Assembly: GCA_029250385.1 (NCBI GenBank) | Contig: JAQXFJ010000017.1 | Span: 1 to 10,009, forward strand | Direction of reading: 5' to 3' | Length of the DNA: 10,009 nucleotides | Source: Candidatus Poseidoniaceae archaeon | GTDB lineage: Archaea; Thermoplasmatota; Poseidoniia; Poseidoniales; Poseidoniaceae | Shown: positions 5,624 to 10,009 of the stretch, one piece after another | Position numbering within the stretch: the first letter of the stretch is position 1 | Layout: each line of letters begins with the position of its first letter | Translations under genes and position numbers: made by a program | Notes under the pieces: generated by a model | Told to the model about the DNA's origin: nothing | Database searches by the model: none | Seen by the model: only the letters and a program-made list of their open reading frames with translations

Positions 5624-6742
5624 ATGAATAAATGGTTAGTTTGTTTTGTTGCAGCAATCTTGTGCCCCGGATTTATTGCGCTTTCAGCAGCGCAGCAAGA
5701 TGCTGTGGCAAGGAGTGAAATTCCTGCAGCACTCCCGGTTAGTGAGTCGTTAACCGAATGTTTTGTCGACTTAGATACCACGCAGTGTAGTGCTAATTCA
5801 CCTTCATCCTTAACGCTAAATTGGTGGTCTTGGAGTGATGAGACCGGTTCTAATTGGCCTGATGATGATGCAAAGGCGCGTGCTGGAGAACTGGGTCTAA
5901 ATGTCACACAGAACAATTCAGTCAGTAATATCAACCAGCAAAATGAGGGACTACCAATCATTGAACTGACTGGTAATCTGTACCTAATTAGCGAACTTGA
6001 AGGTTATCGAATTGAAATACCAATTGACATGACACCCAATTATAATTTAACAGATTCAACAATAATGTATATTTTCCTGACTAAAGTCAATGCTATTGAT
6101 GTCCATGACAGACAGGTTGCTAATCTAATCTATGAAATGAAACCTGAAATTGGCTTTAGTAATCAAGCCAACAATACCACTACAACAACTTGGATCTTAG
6201 CAGAATCGCATCTATCTGCTGCTGGTGTTGATATTGACCAGCATCCATATGATTGGCAGGTAACATTTGCCTTATTTGGTGGCACTGAACAAGACAATAA
6301 CACCAGACTGCTCAGCCTCCATCAAGTTAGACTTGAAACCCAAACCGATAGCGTTGAGGTTGACGAATTCCTAATCCCAATTTTAGCCATCGCGTTTGCG
6401 ATAATCATTATAGCTACGATACTTGGAAACATGTACAAAGAAGAGCACGGAATGCCAATCATTACCGGTTACTGGCACCGTGAGAAGGACAATTGTTTGG
6501 TGGTCGAATTTACTACTAAGAAACAGAAAATGGAAATTAAATCCTGTGAAGCTGAACTGCCATGGAAAATGTCATCGCGCTTCAAAAGTCGATTTATCGA
6601 GCCAAACCAAAGTGTGCAGGTTGAACTGAAATTCAAGCAACTGGATGCTAGTGATTGTCGACTAAATATTCGCTTAGAGGTTGAGGAACTTGGCGTATGG
6701 ACGCAATTTTTGTCAATCCCCTCAATTTTATCTGATGAGTAA
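5624..6742 (+). CDS. Secreted-type single-pass membrane protein of unknown function
   Basis: 372 residues from the preferred ATG at 5624 (374 from the ATG at 5618, which overlaps the previous stop). A Sec signal peptide is clear at 1-23 (MNKWLVCFVAAIL...ALSAA). An external domain of ~225 residues follows, rich in Asn, Thr and Asp, with several N-x-S/T sequons (NVT, NNS, NLT, NNT) compatible with archaeal N-glycosylation. One membrane helix lies at about 249-270 (FLIPILAIAFAIIII). The last ~100 residues would be cytoplasmic and look beta-rich (GYWHREKDNCLVVEFTTKK, VQVELKFKQL, CRLNIRLEVEEL). I recognise no family. The layout resembles a surface receptor or sensor with a small internal domain, but no kinase, HAMP or methyl-accepting signature is present. 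It is closely coupled to the upstream RNA methyltransferase. Confidence 0.8.
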   Translation: MNKWLVCFVAAILCPGFIALSAAQQDAVARSEIPAALPVSESLTECFVDLDTTQCSANSPSSLTLNWWSWSDETGSNWPDDDAKARAGELGLNVTQNNSVSNINQQNEGLPIIELTGNLYLISELEGYRIEIPIDMTPNYNLTDSTIMYIFLTKVNAIDVHDRQVANLIYEMKPEIGFSNQANNTTTTTWILAESHLSAAGVDIDQHPYDWQVTFALFGGTEQDNNTRLLSLHQVRLETQTDSVEVDEFLIPILAIAFAIIIIATILGNMYKEEHGMPIITGYWHREKDNCLVVEFTTKKQKMEIKSCEAELPWKMSSRFKSRFIEPNQSVQVELKFKQLDASDCRLNIRLEVEELGVWTQFLSIPSILSDE

Positions 6743-6773
6743 CAAGACAAGTTTCAAGTTCAGTACCTCTAGG

Positions 6774-6787
6774 CAACATCGTTGATG
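6774..6787. promoter_or_regulatory. Overlapping inverted repeats just before the Lrp start
   Basis: CAAC-atc-GTTG (6774-6784) overlaps CATC-gtt-GATG (6777-6787), ending 2 bp before the ATG at 6790. Lrp/AsnC proteins commonly repress their own genes by binding small dyads near the start, so this is a possible autoregulatory operator. Such short repeats also arise by chance. Confidence 0.2.
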
Positions 6788-6789
6788 GT

Positions 6790-7257
6790 ATGAAATTAGA
6801 CGATGTAGACAGGGCAATATTAAACGCACTACTAGAAGATGCGCGCGCTAGTCAAAGAAAACTTTCACGTGATGTTGGGGTCGCTCAAGGTACCATTACC
6901 AATCGTATTCGTCGAATGGAAGAAATGGGCATTATCAATGGCTATAGCGTAGTTATTGACCCTGAAAAAGTCGGTTGGTCAATGACCATTATGGCCGGAC
7001 TACGTATTGCCAAGGGCCGCATGATTGACGTTCAACAGAAAATCGCCGCTGATCCTCGAGTATTTTCGGTCTACGACGTCACCGGTGACTGGGATTCATA
7101 TGTCTTAGCCAGAGTCAAAAATCGAGCAGATTTAGATGACTTAACCAAAACCGTGTTTACTCTAGAAGGCGTGACTAGGTCGTTTACCCACGTAGTGTTA
7201 AACACCGTCAAAGAAGATGGCCTGCCACAGCCTGCTCCAGTAAGCAATGAAGAATAA
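6790..7257 (+). CDS. Lrp/AsnC family transcriptional regulator
   Basis: 155 residues, the usual length for this one-component DNA-binding family. Residues 3-50 form the winged helix-turn-helix (LDDVDRAILNALLEDARASQRKLS, then GVAQGTITNRIRRMEEMGII). Residues ~64-140 match the RAM effector-binding and oligomerisation domain (MTIMAGLRI, VYDVTGDWDSYVLARVKNRADLDDL, GVTRSFTHVVLNTVKED). Family members bind amino acids or related small molecules and control metabolism, transport or their own gene; the ligand cannot be read from sequence. The gene follows the membrane-protein gene by 47 bp and precedes the S8 protease by 31 bp on the same strand. This makes the protease a positional candidate target and would suit peptide or amino-acid use, though that is inferred. 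Confidence 0.92.
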   Translation: MKLDDVDRAILNALLEDARASQRKLSRDVGVAQGTITNRIRRMEEMGIINGYSVVIDPEKVGWSMTIMAGLRIAKGRMIDVQQKIAADPRVFSVYDVTGDWDSYVLARVKNRADLDDLTKTVFTLEGVTRSFTHVVLNTVKEDGLPQPAPVSNEE

Positions 7258-7288
7258 GACATTTGAATGATGGGAAATAGGGCATACT

Positions 7289-9823
7289 ATGGGTACCAAC
7301 CGAACCATGGCTATTTTACTGGCATTTGCGCTACAACTTTTGATGGTTGGTGCAACTGCAGCTCCACTAGCAGACACTGCTAACCCAATCGGTACTTACG
7401 AGAACATGAACGATGATTTACGTGAAGAATTATATCAGTCTGAGTACAGTGAAATATTGCCAGTCATCTTCCAACTTAATTCCCCAGTTACTCAAATTGA
7501 CCTGACAACTTTAGAGCAATTTGGTGCTTCAGTACTTGGCGATGCTCCTCTGGTTGACGGTGGGTTGTTTGAAGCAACTGCTGAAGATATCAGACGCATT
7601 TCTAACTGGGATCGCATTGAATACTTGGAACTTGACAAAGAATTAGATTTCTTCTACCTACCTGCCGAATGGGGCGGTGACCCTACTGACCCTAGTGCTA
7701 TGATGCATGAAACAACTCACGTGGTCAAAGCCACAGATACTTGGAATCGAGTTATCATCAATCCAGCAGGCGCCATTGAATACGATGTTGATTTGTCATT
7801 TAGTGAATGGGACGGCGATGGCACGGCAATTGTTGACTTGGATACTGGCGTAGATGCTGGACACCCAGATTTCGATTACCTTGAGCCATGGACAGGAGAG
7901 AAAGTAATCTATTCTGCTAAATTTGACGGTGTCTGGACAGAGACAAGAAATTCAGATACCTCATCTGGCCACGGAACTCACGTTGGTGGTACAATTGCCG
8001 GCAACGGTGATGCTTCGGCTGGCAGAAGAGCTGGTGTGGCAAAGGGCGCTCAATTGGTCGCATTAGGCACTGGTGACGGCGCTTCTATCTTCGCGGCTGA
8101 ACAAGGGCTTGAGTGGACCTATGTCCATTCGGTACCTGGCCAAAACCCATATCACATTCGAGTGGTTTCTAACTCATGGGGTACTGATGGGGATTACGAT
8201 CCTAACGGCGTTATTGCCCAACTAACTGACATGTTAACTTTCGACAATGGTGTAGCTGTAATCTTTGCTGCGTCTAATTCTGGTGGTTCTGGTGGCGATG
8301 GTGAATGTACTGGAGATTTGCGAACTAACGTTTACGCCAATACACCTTCAGCAATTTCGGTTGCTGCCCTAACTCATGATGGAACTGCAGTTACTTCATT
8401 CTCGTCAAGAGGCTGCATGAATCAACAACACACCTGGCCTGATGTTAGCGCCCCAGGCAGAGACATCTGGGCAACTGCTCCACGTGGTACCGCAATTGAT
8501 GCTTCAACAAAGTTGCAGGGTGACCTGTACTACATGGCAATCTCGGGAACTTCCATGGCAACACCACACGTTGGCGGTATGGCTGGACTAATTCTTGATG
8601 TTGCACCGTCACTTGGTGTCGCAGATTATCATCGTGAAGACCATGACTTTGTCAGCAGCCTAGTTGGTGGTGATGGTACTGCTGCATATGGTCAATTTGA
8701 AAACTGGGATGAAGAAAATTTCAGCCGTATCCATGAACTAGAATTAATTCTAGAATTAACGGCAGTCTATGAGGGAATGGAAAATTCATGTGAAGCAGGT
8801 AATGATGCTGATGCTTGTAGCGACATACCTGAACAGTGCTATGTCAGCGCTACTGGTCAATGTCACGATTGGCGTGTTGGTCACGGCCTTACTGATACTG
8901 ATGCTGCCGTAGCCTTAGCAAGAACTCTACAATTGATGAGAGACCAAGACGGTAACGGAATTGTTGACCATCCAGAATACACCGTATGGGATGCTTGGGA
9001 AATATACGAGAACATGATGGGTGAGAAAACTATCAGCCTAGACACCGACCGAGTACGCCATTCTTGGAAAGGTGACTGGAACCATTTCAATAATGGTGCA
9101 TCTGGAGCAGTATACTATACCGAAGATTCCCATTATGTGTGGATTCCAAACGGCACAGAAAGACTCGAAGCAATGTTTACTGCTGCAGAATTCGAAACTG
9201 AAACCGGTCAAGCAGGCCAAGTTCAGTTAGAAATTGATCTCGGTGAAGATGGTAGTAATGACGCACAAGGACAAGGCGACAGATTGGCAGATTCTTGGTA
9301 TTATGACTTGGATGTTGATTCCTCTTCATGGGGCAAGTGGGCCCATTTTGACGTTACAGGGCAAGCAATAACTTTGTTTGGCCTGATTGAAGACCCTGAA
9401 TTCTTTGAATCGAGGATCCCATATACTGTCGATGTAATATTGACCTTAGATGTGACAGAGCCAATCGATATTGCCTTTGAGCAAAAAACCGATTACTACT
9501 CTGACCTTGACCCTGCCACTCCTTCGGAAAATTATGACGCCTCAATGGACGGTATGCTGACCTTTACTCGACAAGTTTACGACCAACAAGCAGTGGTTGA
9601 CTTGATAACTCCTAAGGATATGAGTGACGATAAAGAATCTGAAGGCTTCTTTGCAGCGCTTGGTGAAATATTCTCCAATTACGGCTTTGCTATGTCATCT
9701 ATGCTGATTCTGTTCATGCTGATTGCTGGTGGTGTGGGCTATACAATCAACTCACGAAGACAGGAAGAAGACGAGTTTGCTAGTGAAAGCAAAATAGTTG
9801 AAGCGGAATTACTCGATGATTAA
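7289..9823 (+). CDS. Membrane-anchored subtilisin-like serine protease (family S8) with EF-hand loop
   Basis: 844 residues. The signal peptide spans ~1-25 (AILLAFALQLLMVGATAAP). Residues ~50-125 look like an I9-type propeptide. The S8 catalytic site is complete: D185 in DLDTGVDAGHPDF, H228 in SGHGTHVGGTIAG, oxyanion N330 in FAASNSGG and S422 in SGTSMATPHVGG. About 80 extra residues (~445-525) with four Cys (501, 510, 517, 525) lie between the Ser motif and the closing GHGLTDTDAAVALA helix. DQDGNGIVDHPE (552-563) is a canonical EF-hand calcium loop. A beta-rich C-terminal region (~590-785) leads to a membrane helix at 798-820 and a short acidic cytoplasmic tail. The enzyme should act outside the cell, tethered to the membrane, digesting proteins or maturing surface proteins. 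Met7 (7307) is a possible alternative start that keeps the signal peptide. Confidence 0.93.
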   Translation: MGTNRTMAILLAFALQLLMVGATAAPLADTANPIGTYENMNDDLREELYQSEYSEILPVIFQLNSPVTQIDLTTLEQFGASVLGDAPLVDGGLFEATAEDIRRISNWDRIEYLELDKELDFFYLPAEWGGDPTDPSAMMHETTHVVKATDTWNRVIINPAGAIEYDVDLSFSEWDGDGTAIVDLDTGVDAGHPDFDYLEPWTGEKVIYSAKFDGVWTETRNSDTSSGHGTHVGGTIAGNGDASAGRRAGVAKGAQLVALGTGDGASIFAAEQGLEWTYVHSVPGQNPYHIRVVSNSWGTDGDYDPNGVIAQLTDMLTFDNGVAVIFAASNSGGSGGDGECTGDLRTNVYANTPSAISVAALTHDGTAVTSFSSRGCMNQQHTWPDVSAPGRDIWATAPRGTAIDASTKLQGDLYYMAISGTSMATPHVGGMAGLILDVAPSLGVADYHREDHDFVSSLVGGDGTAAYGQFENWDEENFSRIHELELILELTAVYEGMENSCEAGNDADACSDIPEQCYVSATGQCHDWRVGHGLTDTDAAVALARTLQLMRDQDGNGIVDHPEYTVWDAWEIYENMMGEKTISLDTDRVRHSWKGDWNHFNNGASGAVYYTEDSHYVWIPNGTERLEAMFTAAEFETETGQAGQVQLEIDLGEDGSNDAQGQGDRLADSWYYDLDVDSSSWGKWAHFDVTGQAITLFGLIEDPEFFESRIPYTVDVILTLDVTEPIDIAFEQKTDYYSDLDPATPSENYDASMDGMLTFTRQVYDQQAVVDLITPKDMSDDKESEGFFAALGEIFSNYGFAMSSMLILFMLIAGGVGYTINSRRQEEDEFASESKIVEAELLDD
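8738..8753. repeat. Perfect 16-bp palindrome inside the protease gene
   Basis: CTAGAATTAATTCTAG is exactly self-complementary. It arises from alternating Glu and Leu/Ile codons in the Cys-containing insertion (E-L-E-L-I-L-E-L), and TAGAATTAA recurs at 8751-8759. It is probably a by-product of codon repetition rather than a site. Confidence 0.5.
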
Positions 9824-9829
9824 TCATCG
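9814..9829. repeat. Perfect 16-bp palindrome over two convergent stop codons
   Basis: CGATGATTAATCATCG is exactly self-complementary. It contains the protease stop (TAA 9821-9823) on the plus strand and the DNA methyltransferase stop (TAA, complement of 9820-9822) on the minus strand, so both proteins end in Asp-Asp-stop. In RNA of either strand it can fold into a 6-bp stem with a TTAA loop. With no T-tract after it, it is a doubtful terminator. Confidence 0.75.
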
Positions 9830-10009
9830 GCCAATCTTTGCTCGGCTAATTCAACATATTCCTGACTAATATCGTACCCGATATAACTGCGTCCGGCTTT
9901 CTTGGCGGCTAGTGCAGTTGAGCCTGAACCAATAAACGGGTCTAGTACGACATCACCTTTGAAGGTGTAAAATTCGATACAGCGCCTCGGTAGTTCTTCA
10001 GGGAACGGT
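9820..10009 (-). CDS. DNA methyltransferase (N6-adenine or N4-cytosine), C-terminal part
   Basis: The minus strand is open from the window edge to a TAA at 9822-9820, giving about 62 C-terminal residues. They contain the SAM-binding motif VVLDPFIGSGSTALAAKKAGR, shown in two parts here as VVLDPFIGSGST and ALAAKKAGR, then YIGYDISQEYVELAEQRL, the standard ending of amino-methyltransferases of the N6_N4_Mtase type. Having motif I near the C-terminus implies that the DPPY-type catalytic motif lies earlier in the protein, outside the window (beta-class order). It could be the modification half of a restriction system or an orphan epigenetic methyltransferase; no nuclease is visible here. Base and target site cannot be told from this piece. 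Its stop codon overlaps that of the convergent protease. Confidence 0.85.
   Translation of the reverse strand, partial: PFPEELPRRCIEFYTFKGDVVLDPFIGSGSTALAAKKAGRSYIGYDISQEYVELAEQRLADD

Noticed and set aside
5407..5961. A 184-codon minus-strand frame across the methyltransferase/membrane-protein junction
   Set aside because: It overlaps two well-supported plus-strand genes, and its Ser/Cys-rich translation looks like an antisense artefact.
7811..7840. A second calcium-loop-like run (W-D-G-D-G) in the protease
   Set aside because: It is the strand leading to the catalytic Asp185, lacks the full EF-hand ligand spacing, and is explained by the S8 fold.

Overview
The window looks archaeal and most like a marine member of the Thermoplasmatota side of the Euryarchaeota (Marine Group II/III-like). 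The best evidence is a 63-residue Sec61-beta protein-translocase subunit, an Lrp/AsnC one-component regulator, TATA-like boxes placed about 45-50 nt before several start codons, mostly absent Shine-Dalgarno sites, and a eukaryote-like (NSUN2/Trm4-type) RNA m5C methyltransferase. The lineage is inferred from gene style and needs a database search. The DNA is moderately AT-rich and densely coding. No gap exceeds about 110 bases, and I see no tRNA, rRNA, CRISPR array or insertion sequence.

Layout, left to right. 1-120 (+): the last 39 codons of an unidentified, aromatic-rich, probably membrane protein. 186-728 (-): a helix-hairpin-helix (RadA N-domain-like) module joined to a Lys/Ala-rich histone-H1-like tail. 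827-1696 (+): a divergent orphan gene, sharing a 98-bp intergenic region that holds a TATA-like element and an inverted repeat. 1772-1963 (+): Sec61-beta, convergent with 1967-2323 (-), a small basic orphan protein. 2432-3775 (-): an orphan membrane protein with about 12 membrane segments. From 3846 four genes run on the + strand: NSUN2-like RNA methyltransferase (3846-5621), a signal-peptide, single-pass membrane protein (5624-6742), an Lrp/AsnC regulator (6790-7257), and a large membrane-anchored subtilisin-like protease (7289-9823). 9820-10009 (-): the C-terminal end of a DNA methyltransferase, whose stop codon overlaps the protease stop inside a perfect 16-bp palindrome.

Themes. Two genes concern the cell surface (the single-pass protein and the anchored S8 protease); both need the Sec pathway, for which Sec61-beta is encoded nearby. 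The Lrp gene directly before the protease is a candidate regulator of it, but only by position. The most unusual items are the HhH plus H1-like chromatin-type protein, the complete NSUN2 architecture in an apparent archaeon, the S8 protease carrying a canonical EF-hand loop, and the palindrome that encodes the ends of two convergent genes. Several genes (289, 118, 447 and 372 residues) match no family I recognise. I found no convincing new defence or multi-gene system.
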